Origin: Oscillospiraceae bacterium
Lineage (GTDB): Bacteria; Bacillota; Clostridia; Oscillospirales; WRJC01
Direction: 5' to 3'
NCBI GenBank assembly: GCA_009777355.1
Contig: WRMA01000005.1
Location: forward strand, 1 to 44,021
Length of the DNA stretch: 44,021 nt
Positions 1 through 9,601 of this stretch are shown here, in pieces. The position numbers and the translations under genes were made by a program. Under the pieces are notes generated by a model that was not told the origin of the DNA, did no database searches, and saw only the letters and a list, made by a program, of their open reading frames with translations. Positions within the stretch are counted from its first letter, which is position 1; every line of letters starts with the position of its first letter.

Positions 1-20
1 TTTAGGGAGAGTATAAATAT

Positions 21-908
21 ATGAAATTAAAACTCGGAACAAATTTAGGCTTCGCGATTAACAGATATATCGAGCCTGAAATATGGGCGAAAATAGTCGC
101 TCGAGATTTAGGCTTAAACAGCGTTCAGTTTGTTGCTGATTTATTAAATCCGTTTCTGCCCGAAGATTATATAAACAAAATGACAGAGCGTATTATTGAT
201 TCTCTAAATAAATATAATATTAAAATAGACAGTATGTTCACGAGCGCGTACACGAGAGTGAATCACTTAATGCATCCCGATAAGCAGGCGAGGGAAATCT
301 GGCTTGACTGGTTTAAGAAATTTATTGACATGGGACAGAAATTCGGGGCGAAAACACTCGGAAGTCACTTTGGGATTTTGACGTTTGACGGCTTTGAGAA
401 TAACTATGATTTTTTAGTCGAGGAAGGCGTGAAGAACTGGCAGAAGCTTAGTTTTTACGCGAAAGACGCGGGCTATGACGCATTGATTTTTGAACCGATG
501 AGCGTACCCAGAGAGATGGCGCATACTATACCCGAAGCAATAGAACTCATGGACAGAGTGAACGCAGATTGCGGCGTGCCTATGAGATTATGCCTTGACG
601 TGGGACACGCTCCGCACCCTGATTACAGAGACCCGTATCCGTGGGTGGAAAAACTCGGGAAATACAGCCCGATTATTCACATACAGCAGACAGTTTTACA
701 CAAGAGTAATCACGCGCCGTTCACAGAAGAACATAATAAAACGGGGATAATAAGCGGTGAAAAATTAATAGAAGCGATGAAAAAATCAGGGCTTGACGAA
801 ACGATATTAATGTTTGAAATCGGTCATAGAGAACATTACGACACAGAGTTTAAAATTATAGAAGATTTGAAAGAAAGCGCAGATTACTGGAAAAAATGGG
901 TTAAATAA
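21..908 (+). CDS. Sugar phosphate isomerase/epimerase-like TIM-barrel protein
   Basis: A 295-residue protein of the AP-endonuclease-2/xylose-isomerase-like TIM-barrel superfamily, whose members isomerise or epimerise sugars, sugar phosphates or keto acids with a divalent metal. The expected metal ligands are visible: E158 in FEPMS, D193/H196 in CLDVGHAP, H220 in IIHIQQ and E266 in MFEIGH. The start is supported by GGGAGAG ahead of the ATG. A URO-D-type gene follows after 25 bp, so the two are probably co-transcribed. Two other members of this superfamily occur in the window. The fold is clear, but the substrate cannot be deduced; the neighbours suggest carbohydrate catabolism. Confidence 0.8.
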   Translation: MKLKLGTNLGFAINRYIEPEIWAKIVARDLGLNSVQFVADLLNPFLPEDYINKMTERIIDSLNKYNIKIDSMFTSAYTRVNHLMHPDKQAREIWLDWFKKFIDMGQKFGAKTLGSHFGILTFDGFENNYDFLVEEGVKNWQKLSFYAKDAGYDALIFEPMSVPREMAHTIPEAIELMDRVNADCGVPMRLCLDVGHAPHPDYRDPYPWVEKLGKYSPIIHIQQTVLHKSNHAPFTEEHNKTGIISGEKLIEAMKKSGLDETILMFEIGHREHYDTEFKIIEDLKESADYWKKWVK

Positions 909-933
909 TCAATAATTAAAAGAGGATAGTAAT

Positions 934-2070
934 ATGTTTACAGACGCGAAATTAACTCACAGACAGCGTTTTCTTAACGTAATGGATTATAAAAGCGTGG
1001 ACAGAGTGCCAAATATCGAGGTCGGCGCATGGGGGCAGACGATAGAACGCTGGGAAAAAGAGGGGCTTGATTTATCAAAAGTCCATTTTAACTGGTGGAT
1101 TGGAGAGAATAATTTTTCGATTGACCCGCGCGAATATATCCCCGTCAATTATCAGATGCGTCCTTTTTTTGAATATAAATTAATAGAAAAAACAGACAGA
1201 TATGAGATATTCAGGGATGCGCTCGGAGTCGTACATAAAGCCTTGATTGAGGGTACTGCAAGAGGCACGCGAATGTGCATGGACCAGTATATATCTTTTC
1301 CCGTGGAAAAGCCTGAAGATTTTAAAGAAATCAAAAAGCGTTATGTCGCAACGACGGATAGGTATCCGGCTGACTGGGAATCGAAAATCGACGGCTGGAA
1401 AAACTGCGACGTGCCGTTGATTCTCGCGCATAACTGCCAGACTTTGGGATATTACTGGCGTATGAGGGAATGGATGGGAACGGAAGGATTATCATACGCA
1501 TGGTATGACTATCCTGAATTATGTCATGAAATGTGCGAATTTATCACGGATTTTACGATTGAAGTGTCAAAACCAATTTTGTCGCATAAAATTCCGATTG
1601 ATTACGTCATGATAAATGAAGATTTATCAATGAAAACCGGACCTCTCTTATCTCCGTCTGTTTATAAAAAATTTATCGCGCCCGAAATGCGAAGGCTTGT
1701 TGATTTCTTTAAGTCAAACGGCGTAAAATATGTCTTTCTGGATACAGACGGCAACTGCGAGGTATTAATAAAAACTTTTATGGACTGCGGAGTCGACGCA
1801 ATATGGCCGCTTGAACGGGTAGCCGGAATGGACCCTGTCAGAATACGTAAAGAATACGGCAGGGATTTAAGATTATACGGCGGGGTTGATAAAATGCGGC
1901 TTGCTCTCGGGAAAAAAGAAATCGACAGGCATCTTGCCGAGCTTTGCCCGCTTATCGAGGAAGGCGGATTTATTCCCACCGTTGACCATACTGTATCTCC
2001 CGAGATTTCCCTTGAAGATTTCTATTATTATATCGAGAGAAAAAACGCGGCGCTTTCGGGGAAATTCTAA
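934..2070 (+). CDS. Uroporphyrinogen decarboxylase (URO-D) family protein, MtaA/CmuA-like
   Basis: A 378-residue protein with the URO-D barrel pattern: N-terminal LTHRQRFLNVM…VDRVPN, a central INEDLSMKTGPLLSP, and the C-terminal DTDGN, YGGVDK and PTVDHTV segments. URO-D-like proteins include heme-synthesis HemE and corrinoid methyltransferases of the MtaA/CmuA type. The RFLNVMDY start and the lack of heme genes nearby favour the methyltransferase-like or uncharacterised branch that often accompanies sugar-isomerase genes in Clostridia. The ATG is preceded by AGAGGA. It lies 25 bp after the isomerase-like gene and converges on leuS. Family is confident; reaction unknown. Confidence 0.78.
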   Translation: MFTDAKLTHRQRFLNVMDYKSVDRVPNIEVGAWGQTIERWEKEGLDLSKVHFNWWIGENNFSIDPREYIPVNYQMRPFFEYKLIEKTDRYEIFRDALGVVHKALIEGTARGTRMCMDQYISFPVEKPEDFKEIKKRYVATTDRYPADWESKIDGWKNCDVPLILAHNCQTLGYYWRMREWMGTEGLSYAWYDYPELCHEMCEFITDFTIEVSKPILSHKIPIDYVMINEDLSMKTGPLLSPSVYKKFIAPEMRRLVDFFKSNGVKYVFLDTDGNCEVLIKTFMDCGVDAIWPLERVAGMDPVRIRKEYGRDLRLYGGVDKMRLALGKKEIDRHLAELCPLIEEGGFIPTVDHTVSPEISLEDFYYYIERKNAALSGKF

Positions 2071-2112
2071 TAAAAATAATAAAATATAAAGGACTGCTTA
2101 ATTTTATTTATA

Positions 2113-4533
2113 TCATCTGACGACTATATTCACCAGTTTATCCTGAACCGCGATTTCTTTTACTATAGTTTTGCCGTTGAGCAGTTCCTTTACTTTTTCG
2201 CTGTTTTTTGCCGTATTAATTGCGTCCTGACTCGAAAGCCCCGCCTCTATTATAATTTTATCGCGGACTCTGCCGTTTATTTGAACGGCGATTTCGACCG
2301 CGTTCTCTTTTGTTTTGTTTTCGTCGTAATCTACCCAGTTTCCCAGAGACAGCAGACCCTTGCCTCCCGCCAAAAACCATAATTCCTCGCTTATGTGCGG
2401 CGCGAACGGACAGAGCAGGGTCAAAAATATTTTCAGCTCGTCAATCGTCAGGGAATTATTATCATAGATGTCGTTTACCAACGTCATCAAACCCGCAATC
2501 GCCGTGTTCATTTTCAAATTGTCTATATCATGCGTGACTTTTTTTATTGTCCGGTGAAATTTAACTTCAAGCTCCGGGGTAACTCCCCCGCCCTTTGCGA
2601 TATCTATCAGACCGTAAACCCTCTCGGCAAATCTCCGGCAGCCTTTCATGCCGCTTGTCGCCCACGGCGTGGATTTTTCAAAATCCCCGATAAACATCTC
2701 GTATAATCTGAACGTATCCGCGCCGTATTCCGCAATCACATCGTCGGGATTTACAATGCTTTCAGGCCGCGACTTTGACATTTTACCGCCGTCCTCGGCT
2801 AATATCATGCCGTGCGACGTGCGCTTTAAATAAGGCTCGGGACAGCTCATTACGCCTATATCGTGCAGAAACAGCGCCCAAAATCTCGAATAAAGCAAAT
2901 GCAGAGTAGTATGCTCCATGCCGCCGTTGTACCAGTCCACGGGCATCCAGTAATCGAGCTTTTCTTTCGAGGCTAAAAAATCTTTATTATCCGGGTCGCA
3001 GTATCTCAAAAAATACCATGACGAACCCGCCCACTGAGGCATAGTATCTGTTTCCCTCTCCGCGTCTTTGCCGCACTTCGGACATTTGCATTTAACCCAG
3101 TCCGTTATTTTAGACAGCGGCGATTCACCCGTGTCCGTCGGCTCGTAAGACTCGACGTCGGGCAGGAGCAGCGGCAGCTCGCTCTCGTCAAGGGCGACAA
3201 AGCCGCAATCATCGCATATTATTATGGGAATCGGCTCACCCCAGTATCTCTGACGCGAGAAAACCCAGTCTCTTAATTTATAATTAATTTTTTCTTCGCC
3301 GATTTTCTTATCTTCTAAAAACTCTGTGATTTTCTTCTTTGCTTCGTCCACTTCGAGACCGTCCAGAAAACCGGAGTTTACTAAAATTCCCGTTTCTGTG
3401 TCCGTAAAAGCGGCCTCTGTAATATCTCCGCCCTTTACGACTTCTATTATGGGCAGACCGAAAGTTTTCGCGAACGCATAGTCTCTTTCGTCATGACCGG
3501 GAACCGCCATAATCGCGCCCGTGCCGTAAGAAATCAAAACATAGTCTGAAACAAATACGGGAATTTCCTGATTATTCACAGGATTAACCGCTTTAATTCC
3601 CGATATTTCAACGCCGGTTTTTTCTTTATCGGCGATATTTGACAGTTCAGACCTTTCAAAATCCGATTTTTTAAGCGCCGCGTTTCTGTAAGCTTCGATT
3701 TCAGAATAATTTTCTATTTTGTCTTTTAAATTATTTATAATCGGGTGTTCGGGAGCTATGACCATATACGTCGCGCCGAAAAGAGTGTCCGGACGGGTCG
3801 TGAACACCCGGAGTTTATTCTCGCTGTCTTTGATTGCAAAATCGACCTCCGCGCCGACGGAACGCCCAAGCCAGTTCGCCGTCTGCGTCTTTACCCTGTC
3901 GATAAAATCGAGATTTTCCATGCCGTCCAGTAATTTTTGGGCGTAAGCCGTGATTTTCAGCATCCATTGACTTTTCTCACGTCTTACAACCTCGCTGCCG
4001 CACCTCTCGCAGCCGTTGTCCACGACTTCTTCGTTTGCGAGAACGCATTTGCACGACGTACACCAGTTGACCGCCATTTCCTTTTTATACGCTAAATTAT
4101 TTTTAAAAAGCTGTAAGAATATCCATTGCGTCCATTTATAATATTCGGGGTCCGTCGTGTCTACTTCTCTCGACCAGTCGAGAGAAAGCCCGAACGCCTG
4201 CAGCTGCCTTTTAAATTTTACTATATTATCTTTAGTAACGGGTTTCGGGTGAAGCTTATTTTTAATCGCGTAATTTTCAGTCGGCAGACCGAAAGCGTCC
4301 CAGCCCATAGGGAACAGGACGTTAAAGCCTTCCATTCTTTTTTTGCGCGAGACGATATCCATCGCGACGTAGGGCCGGGGGTGTCCGACGTGAAGCCCCT
4401 GACCCGACGGATAGGGAAACTCTATTAAAACATAATATTTCTGTTTATTTTTGTCTTCAGTAACCTGAAACGCTTTCTCTTCGTTCCATTTAGCCTGCCA
4501 TTTCTTTTCAATTAATTTAAAATCGTACGCCAT
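2113..4533 (-). CDS. leuS: Leucyl-tRNA synthetase
   Basis: Class I synthetase that charges tRNA-Leu in the cytoplasm. At 806 residues it has the normal bacterial length. Motifs in order: the HIGH-type HVGHP near residue 47, a zinc-type CTSCKCVLANEE segment, the CP1 editing domain with TTRPDTLFGATYM and GHDERDYAFA, a second CxxC pair, and GGKMSKSRPE before the anticodon-binding and C-terminal domains. The start is 11 bp after the motB stop, and its GAGGAG ribosome site lies inside the last motB codons, so leuS appears to be the last gene of a motAB-leuS transcript. No T-box fits in that gap. Confidence 0.97.
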   Translation of the reverse strand: MAYDFKLIEKKWQAKWNEEKAFQVTEDKNKQKYYVLIEFPYPSGQGLHVGHPRPYVAMDIVSRKKRMEGFNVLFPMGWDAFGLPTENYAIKNKLHPKPVTKDNIVKFKRQLQAFGLSLDWSREVDTTDPEYYKWTQWIFLQLFKNNLAYKKEMAVNWCTSCKCVLANEEVVDNGCERCGSEVVRREKSQWMLKITAYAQKLLDGMENLDFIDRVKTQTANWLGRSVGAEVDFAIKDSENKLRVFTTRPDTLFGATYMVIAPEHPIINNLKDKIENYSEIEAYRNAALKKSDFERSELSNIADKEKTGVEISGIKAVNPVNNQEIPVFVSDYVLISYGTGAIMAVPGHDERDYAFAKTFGLPIIEVVKGGDITEAAFTDTETGILVNSGFLDGLEVDEAKKKITEFLEDKKIGEEKINYKLRDWVFSRQRYWGEPIPIIICDDCGFVALDESELPLLLPDVESYEPTDTGESPLSKITDWVKCKCPKCGKDAERETDTMPQWAGSSWYFLRYCDPDNKDFLASKEKLDYWMPVDWYNGGMEHTTLHLLYSRFWALFLHDIGVMSCPEPYLKRTSHGMILAEDGGKMSKSRPESIVNPDDVIAEYGADTFRLYEMFIGDFEKSTPWATSGMKGCRRFAERVYGLIDIAKGGGVTPELEVKFHRTIKKVTHDIDNLKMNTAIAGLMTLVNDIYDNNSLTIDELKIFLTLLCPFAPHISEELWFLAGGKGLLSLGNWVDYDENKTKENAVEIAVQINGRVRDKIIIEAGLSSQDAINTAKNSEKVKELLNGKTIVKEIAVQDKLVNIVVR

Positions 4534-4544
4534 AGTTTTTATAA

Positions 4545-5462
4545 TTACTCCTCGTCCTGATTACTTTCCGTGTTTTCTGAATTTTCTGAATCTAAATTTA
4601 TTTCTAACTCTGAATCCGTTTCTGAATCTATATCTGAATCTTCTGCGGCTTTTTTAATCGGATTATCCCGGGATATAAGAAGCTCAACCCGTCTGTTTCT
4701 CTGTCTTCCCTCGGGCGTTTCGTTCGTGTCGATGGGCATTTCCTCGCCGTATCCCTGCATATAGAAATATCTCGAGGCTATTTCGCTTTCGGATATCAAT
4801 ATACCCATAAAATTATTCGCTCGTCCGCTGCTTAGTTCCCAGTTGTTTCTGAACTGCGCCGAATACTGCGGGACGTCGTCCGTGTGTCCGCTTACGACTA
4901 CCCTGAACGGATTCTCTTCGTCGTGGTTATTTTTGAGAAGCTCGGCAAATTCAAGCGCGACGCCGCGCATTTCCTCCGATACTTCCGCGCTTCCCGACGC
5001 GAACCAGACGTCGCTCGTGAGAGTTATGAGCAAATGGTCTCCGTCTCCGTCGCCTTCGTGGAGAAAAATACTCTCGTGCAGGTCGTTTTCAATCAGATAA
5101 AAATTAAGCTGCTGAAACAACGCTATAAGGTCCGCGTTTTCGTCCTCTATTTCTTCGCCGTCCTCCGTTTGCGCGAGGGAATTATTTATATCGGTGCCGG
5201 GAGGAGGCGGAGGCGGGTCTATGTTGAGTTCGTCTCCCGGACCCCAAATTTCCATGCCGTGCTTTACTCTTATCGCCATAAATTCTTCAGAGGTCATTCC
5301 CCCGGGCTGAAACGCAGTAAAAAGCAGTTCAAACTTACCTTTGTCCATCGACGACATCGCGATTAACAAAACAAAAAACGTCAGCATCAGAGTCACCATA
5401 TCCGCGTAAGTAGTCAGCCAGCCTGCGCCGCCGTCCGAATCGTTCCGGTTTCTTCTTCTCAT
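4545..5462 (-). CDS. motB: Flagellar stator protein MotB (OmpA-type peptidoglycan-binding)
   Basis: Stator subunit that anchors the MotA proton or sodium channel to peptidoglycan. Of 305 residues, the N-terminal segment WLTTYADMVTLMLTFFVLLI is the single transmembrane helix with the ion-carrying aspartate at D21. An acidic/proline linker follows (residues about 75-110), then an OmpA/MotB domain with VSGHTDDVP and the NWELSSGRA…GEEMP…RQRNRRVELL sequence. The C-terminus is an acidic, Asp/Ser/Glu-rich tail beyond the OmpA domain, longer than in typical MotB. motA lies 3 bp upstream. No other flagellar genes are visible. Confidence 0.94.
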   Translation of the reverse strand: MRRRNRNDSDGGAGWLTTYADMVTLMLTFFVLLIAMSSMDKGKFELLFTAFQPGGMTSEEFMAIRVKHGMEIWGPGDELNIDPPPPPPGTDINNSLAQTEDGEEIEDENADLIALFQQLNFYLIENDLHESIFLHEGDGDGDHLLITLTSDVWFASGSAEVSEEMRGVALEFAELLKNNHDEENPFRVVVSGHTDDVPQYSAQFRNNWELSSGRANNFMGILISESEIASRYFYMQGYGEEMPIDTNETPEGRQRNRRVELLISRDNPIKKAAEDSDIDSETDSELEINLDSENSENTESNQDEE

Positions 5463-5465
5463 TTC

Positions 5466-6281
5466 CTAATCTCCTCCCCTGTTTCCCCTCGGGTTCGTTA
5501 CGTTTTTTCTTCTCTCTTTATTGAGCTGCTCGCACAAAAGCTCGTATATAAACGACGGACTGCTTCCGTGCTGCAGGGCCATAACCCCGGTGCATATCAG
5601 AGTCTTGTTGAACATCTCCCTCTGGTGGAGAATTTTTAGTCTCGCGGCAATCGGCAGAAAAATAACGTTAGCTAAAATACAGCCGTACAGAGTCGTAATC
5701 AGCGCGGCCGCCATAGCGGCGGTCAGGTTAGCAATCGCGCCTTCCTGGTCAAAGTCCATCGACCCGAGCATGATAATCAGCCCGACGACCGTTCCGACCA
5801 TTCCGAAAGCGGGAGCGAACGAACCCGCCTTCTCATACATCGATACGACTTCGCCGTGTCTCGTGTCGATACTGTCCAGACTGTCCTCGAGAGCTTTTTT
5901 TATTTTCTCTTCCTGTATTCCGTCGACTATCATGCGTACGCCGTACTGCATGGTCGGCTCGGGGATTTGCTCCTCTTCGAGAGCGAGTATCCCCCCGCTT
6001 CGGACTTTGTTCGCCAAATCCACGATTTTTTCGATTTGAGCCTCGGGGGTTTGTTCCTTTCTGACTATAACTTTAAAATGAGCGGGTATTTTGGCGATTT
6101 GCTGAATCGGCACCGTCGTTATCAAAGAGCCGAACGTCGGCGCGATAACCAGCAGAATACTCGGCAAATCGGCAAATCCGCCGACGAGCCCCATATCAAA
6201 ATCGGCAAGAAACATAATGCCGAATACAATCACCGCCAGGCTGAACAGTATTGCGGCCAAAGATAATATTCCTAATCCCAT
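5466..6281 (-). CDS. motA: Flagellar stator protein MotA
   Basis: Channel-forming stator subunit, 271 residues, in the usual size range. It shows the MotA/TolQ/ExbB proton-channel pattern: two N-terminal helices (residues about 5-55), a cytoplasmic domain, and the helix pair SFAPAFGMVGTVVGLIIML and ALITTLYGCILANVIFLPIAARL, with the conserved prolines. The ATG follows AAGGAG. It is the first gene of the motAB-leuS run and has a good sigma-A-type promoter upstream rather than an obvious sigma-28 site. Confidence 0.94.
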   Translation of the reverse strand: MGLGILSLAAILFSLAVIVFGIMFLADFDMGLVGGFADLPSILLVIAPTFGSLITTVPIQQIAKIPAHFKVIVRKEQTPEAQIEKIVDLANKVRSGGILALEEEQIPEPTMQYGVRMIVDGIQEEKIKKALEDSLDSIDTRHGEVVSMYEKAGSFAPAFGMVGTVVGLIIMLGSMDFDQEGAIANLTAAMAAALITTLYGCILANVIFLPIAARLKILHQREMFNKTLICTGVMALQHGSSPSFIYELLCEQLNKERRKNVTNPRGNRGGD

Positions 6282-6374
6282 AAAAAAACTTTCTCCTTAA
6301 TGTGATTCTGTTTTTCCGACTTCCTTAATTTTTAATATTTGTTTGAAGTCTGATAAAGTTACTCTGTTTATACT

Positions 6375-6403
6375 ATTATAACACAGCATAATAAATTAAG
6401 CAA
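6375..6403 (-). promoter_or_regulatory. Predicted sigma-A promoter for motA-motB-leuS
   Basis: On the minus strand TTGCTT and TATAAT are separated by 17 bp, about 95 bp before the motA ATG. The -10 box is perfect and the -35 matches 3 of 6. No motility sigma (TAAA-N15-GCCGATA) match was found in this gap. Confidence 0.6.
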
Positions 6404-6439
6404 GTAAATTTTTATTTTTTATTTATATTTAATAATACC

Positions 6440-6676
6440 GCGCGGTTTTTGAATGAGTTAAATTTTTGTGAACAAATAATGGATTTATTCTTTGCCCTCT
6501 TTCGCAAAGAGGGTGCCGTCCGCAGACGGCGGGTGTTTTCGTCTCCCCGTACGCCACATCAAATTTCAAAAACACCCGTCAGCCGCTTACGCGACTGCCA
6601 CCCTCTTTAAAAAAGAGGGCTTTCCGCGATAATTTTCACATTTGTTCATAATTTGTTTACTCGTTCAAAAACCTTA
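6440..6676. mobile_element. MITE-like palindromic element, copy 1
   Basis: About 237 bp of nested inverted repeats fills most of the 500-bp gap between motA and the next gene. Outer arms GGTTTTTGAATGAGT and ACTCGTTCAAAAACC enclose CCCTCTTT…AAAGAGGG hairpins and a CCGTCCGCAGACGG core. A possible target duplication AATAATACC lies on both sides (6431-6439 and 6677-6685). There is no coding capacity. The interior closely matches the copy at 20270-20461. Confidence 0.7.
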
Positions 6677-6695
6677 AATAATACCCGATTATTTA

Positions 6696-6724
6696 TTGAT
6701 TTGTTTAAAATATTATGTTATAAT
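6696..6724 (+). promoter_or_regulatory. Predicted sigma-A promoter for the 6783 isomerase gene
   Basis: TTGATT and TATAAT are spaced by 17 bp, 58 bp before the ATG at 6783. Confidence 0.55.
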
Positions 6725-6782
6725 ATAAAATAACATAAAAATAAAATTTAATTTTTTAATTTTACGGAGGAAAAGTATATTT

Positions 6783-7571
6783 ATGAAAAAAGGGGTACAG
6801 CTTTTTACGGTCAGGGATTACATGAAGGACAGAAAGCAGGTCGAGGAATCGCTGAAAAAAATCAAGGCTCTGGGCTACGACAGCGTACAGAACGGAACGC
6901 CGCACTTTATGACCGATTCTGAAATTAAATCGATGCTCGACGATATCGGACTGGCTCCGTGTTCGGCGTACGGGGATTTTATGGCTATGCTCGCAAATCC
7001 CGGGGCAATCAAAAAAGCCGTCGCGGCGGCGAAAACGTACGGCGTGAAATACGTCGGAGTGGGAACTCTGCCCAACGAGTGGCGCGAAAGCGCGGACGGT
7101 TACAAAAACTTCGCCGCGGGCATGAACAAAATAGGCAAAGAGTTAAGCAAAGAAGGCTGCGGCATTTTATATCACAACCACGCGCTCGAGTTTTTTTCTC
7201 TGGGCGGAGGAAAGCACGGCATGGATATATTATTCGGCGAAACCGACCCGTCCTGCGTTTTCTTTTCCCACGATACGCACTGGCTTACTTCGGGAGGAGT
7301 AAATCCCGTCGACTGGATTTACAAATCGAAAGGGCGTATGCCTATAATTCACTTTAAAGACTACGCGATAGTCGGCGGCGCGCAGGTCGTCGAAGGCGTA
7401 TGCAAGACTTTTGCCGAAGTCGGCGAAGGCAATCTCGACTGGGCGAATATTGTCAAGGCTTGTCACGACACGGGCATAGAATACGCGATAGTGGAGCAGG
7501 ACGTTTGCAGGGGCTGTCCGTTCGACAGTCTGGAGACGAGCTATAAAAACATGGTTAAATTCGGGGTTTGA
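6783..7571 (+). CDS. Sugar phosphate isomerase/epimerase-like TIM-barrel protein
   Basis: A 262-residue single-domain TIM barrel of the xylose-isomerase-like/IolE-type superfamily. Typical strand-end motifs are YHNHALEF (around residue 128), FSHDTHWL, IIHFKDY and AIVEQD, which carry the metal-binding Glu/Asp/His residues. A strong CGGAGGAAAA ribosome site precedes the ATG. It is probably monocistronic: its own promoter lies upstream, and the next gene starts 101 bp later with a GCCGATTCG/CGAATCGGC hairpin in between. Proteins of this type often act on inositol or dehydrogenated sugars; the exact substrate is not evident. Confidence 0.82.
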   Translation: MKKGVQLFTVRDYMKDRKQVEESLKKIKALGYDSVQNGTPHFMTDSEIKSMLDDIGLAPCSAYGDFMAMLANPGAIKKAVAAAKTYGVKYVGVGTLPNEWRESADGYKNFAAGMNKIGKELSKEGCGILYHNHALEFFSLGGGKHGMDILFGETDPSCVFFSHDTHWLTSGGVNPVDWIYKSKGRMPIIHFKDYAIVGGAQVVEGVCKTFAEVGEGNLDWANIVKACHDTGIEYAIVEQDVCRGCPFDSLETSYKNMVKFGV

Positions 7572-7672
7572 TTTACAGAACGATATGATTTAAATATCAC
7601 CGGGGGCCGATTCGGCAGACGACGAATCGGCTTCCGCCGTTTATTAAAACAACAAAACATACAGAAAATATT

Positions 7673-9601
7673 ATGAAATATTATTTTAAGATAATTAAAA
7701 AATTTTTTTCGGGGAAATCGCAGCTGCTGACCTCCGCCGTTTATCTGGCGATTACTTTTTTCGTATTGGCTCTGATTCAGAGTTTCGGAGCGGGCGCGCC
7801 GAATATAAAAGAGGCGGACGCTGCCGAAGGCATTGCGGATTTAAGGGATTTCGACTTTGTTTCTTCAATCGCGCGCGTCGGCGGGGCGGAGTTTTTCCCC
7901 GGCGTTCTTCTGCCGCCGGAAGAAACGGAAACGGCGCTCCCCGGCGTCCGGAGCGTCCCCGAAAAATATATCACGGCGAGGGTTCGGCTTCTCGTACCCG
8001 ACGGCGAATATTTAATATACGGCAAGGGTCCGGACTATGCGTCGAGGATTTTCGTGAACGGGAAATTGACCGGCGCGGTCGGATTTATAGACGAGGAGGA
8101 CGAAAGCGGGAATATTTATCAGATGACCCAGTTCAGAAGCGCGGCCCGTCCTGACGACGGGGTTATCGAGGTCGTCTTTCATATAGCGGGCATAATCCGC
8201 GGCGACCCGTCCTATCACGGTTTGTTTATCGGAGAATCCGAGCCCGTAAGCTCCCGTCTTATCCGGGATACGGTATACGGTCTGATTCCCGTGATTATCT
8301 TTATCACCTGCGCCCTGTTTTATTTCGGATATTTTCTGTTTATCCCGTCGCAGAAGGCAAATTTATGGTTCGCGCTCATTTCGCTCACTATCGGGGTTTT
8401 CGCGTCGTATAACTGGAAAATAGGCTATAATATTTTCCCGGAGGTGGACTACGGGGTCGAATACGTCGGGTTGCACGTCGCCCTGCTTTTGATTTGCGCG
8501 TTTTATTCGCTGTTTACGCAGTCGCTGTTTTCGACCTCAAAAACAGTTCCGGCCGCGATTTGCGCGGGAGGCGCGCTGCTTGCGGTTTCGTTCGCGGCGC
8601 TTCCGATTTCGGTTACGTCCCGGTATTTACTGGCGCATACGCTTTTTGTCTTTTCTGTCATGTCCGCGAATATACTGCTGATTGTAATGAAATTCAAACA
8701 ATTTAAAACTGAACACACGGTATCTTTCTGCGGTCAGGTTATTTTTATAATCGGCGGCGTACTCGATATGTTCGGTTTCAGATTTATCGATTTCTGGGAT
8801 TTTACGAACGTCGGCATGATTGTATTTTTGTTTACCCAGATGACTTCGCTGTATATCGTGAACAACCGGACCGTGGAAAGCGAGCAGAGGCTGAAGGCCG
8901 ATTATGCCGCTCTGGAAAAACAGAGCGAATGGAAAGCCGAACTCCTCGGGAATTTATCCCACGAACTCAAAACCCCGCTTACGGTCATATCGAACGTGGC
9001 GCAGCTGGCGCAGCTGCGTTCGTCGGAGGATTACGTACGGACGAAACTTGACACGGCGGTCGCCGAGGTCGAGCGTATGAAGCTCACGGTGGGGCAGATA
9101 TTGGCGCTGGCGAGGCTTGAAGACAACGGTCAGCCGCTGAATTTCGGGCCGGTCGATATGAAAATACTGATAAAGAACACGCTGTCGCATTATTTTCAGG
9201 CTCTCAACGAGAATAATAATAAACTGACTATCGAATATCCCGAAAGTTTACCCGAGGCGAGGGCGGACGCGGAACAGGTCGGGAAAGTTCTGGTAAATCT
9301 CATAAACAACGCGATAAGATTCACCCGTAACGGGAACATAACGGTCGGAGTCCGGCATAATTCGATACCGGAAGATTCCGTTCTGGTAACCGTGGAAGAC
9401 GCCGGACGCGGTATAACGCCCGAGCAGAAAGAGCGCATATTCGAACGTTTTTTCACGGGAGACCGTTCGACGGGGACCGGGCTCGGTTTATATATATGCA
9501 AAAAGATTATAGACGCGCACGGAGGCGAAATCAGCGTCAGAAGCGAACCGGGAGAGGGAACCGCGGTCAGTTTTACTCTGCCGGTATGGAAAACCGAATG
9601 A
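7673..9601 (+). CDS. Sensor histidine kinase with extracellular sensor and 7TM-type membrane region
   Basis: A 642-residue membrane sensor kinase. One N-terminal helix (residues about 17-42) is followed by an extracytoplasmic beta-rich domain (about 45-195), some six to seven helices (about 200-395) in the style of 7TMR-DISM receptors, then HisKA with NLSHELKTP (phospho-acceptor H430). The HATPase domain shows VLVNLINNAIRFT (N box), DAGRGITPEQKERIFERF (G1/F) and GTGLGLYICKKI (G2). The cognate regulator is the next gene. The stop codon is formed with the first bases of a MITE-like repeat. No clear ribosome site is seen before the ATG. Ligand unknown; the downstream transporter suggests a small solute such as an amino acid. 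Confidence 0.9.
   Translation: MKYYFKIIKKFFSGKSQLLTSAVYLAITFFVLALIQSFGAGAPNIKEADAAEGIADLRDFDFVSSIARVGGAEFFPGVLLPPEETETALPGVRSVPEKYITARVRLLVPDGEYLIYGKGPDYASRIFVNGKLTGAVGFIDEEDESGNIYQMTQFRSAARPDDGVIEVVFHIAGIIRGDPSYHGLFIGESEPVSSRLIRDTVYGLIPVIIFITCALFYFGYFLFIPSQKANLWFALISLTIGVFASYNWKIGYNIFPEVDYGVEYVGLHVALLLICAFYSLFTQSLFSTSKTVPAAICAGGALLAVSFAALPISVTSRYLLAHTLFVFSVMSANILLIVMKFKQFKTEHTVSFCGQVIFIIGGVLDMFGFRFIDFWDFTNVGMIVFLFTQMTSLYIVNNRTVESEQRLKADYAALEKQSEWKAELLGNLSHELKTPLTVISNVAQLAQLRSSEDYVRTKLDTAVAEVERMKLTVGQILALARLEDNGQPLNFGPVDMKILIKNTLSHYFQALNENNNKLTIEYPESLPEARADAEQVGKVLVNLINNAIRFTRNGNITVGVRHNSIPEDSVLVTVEDAGRGITPEQKERIFERFFTGDRSTGTGLGLYICKKIIDAHGGEISVRSEPGEGTAVSFTLPVWKTE

Noticed and set aside
4530-4548. 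T-box leader for leuS
   Set aside because: Only 11 bp separate motB and leuS, and no T-box sequence is visible there.
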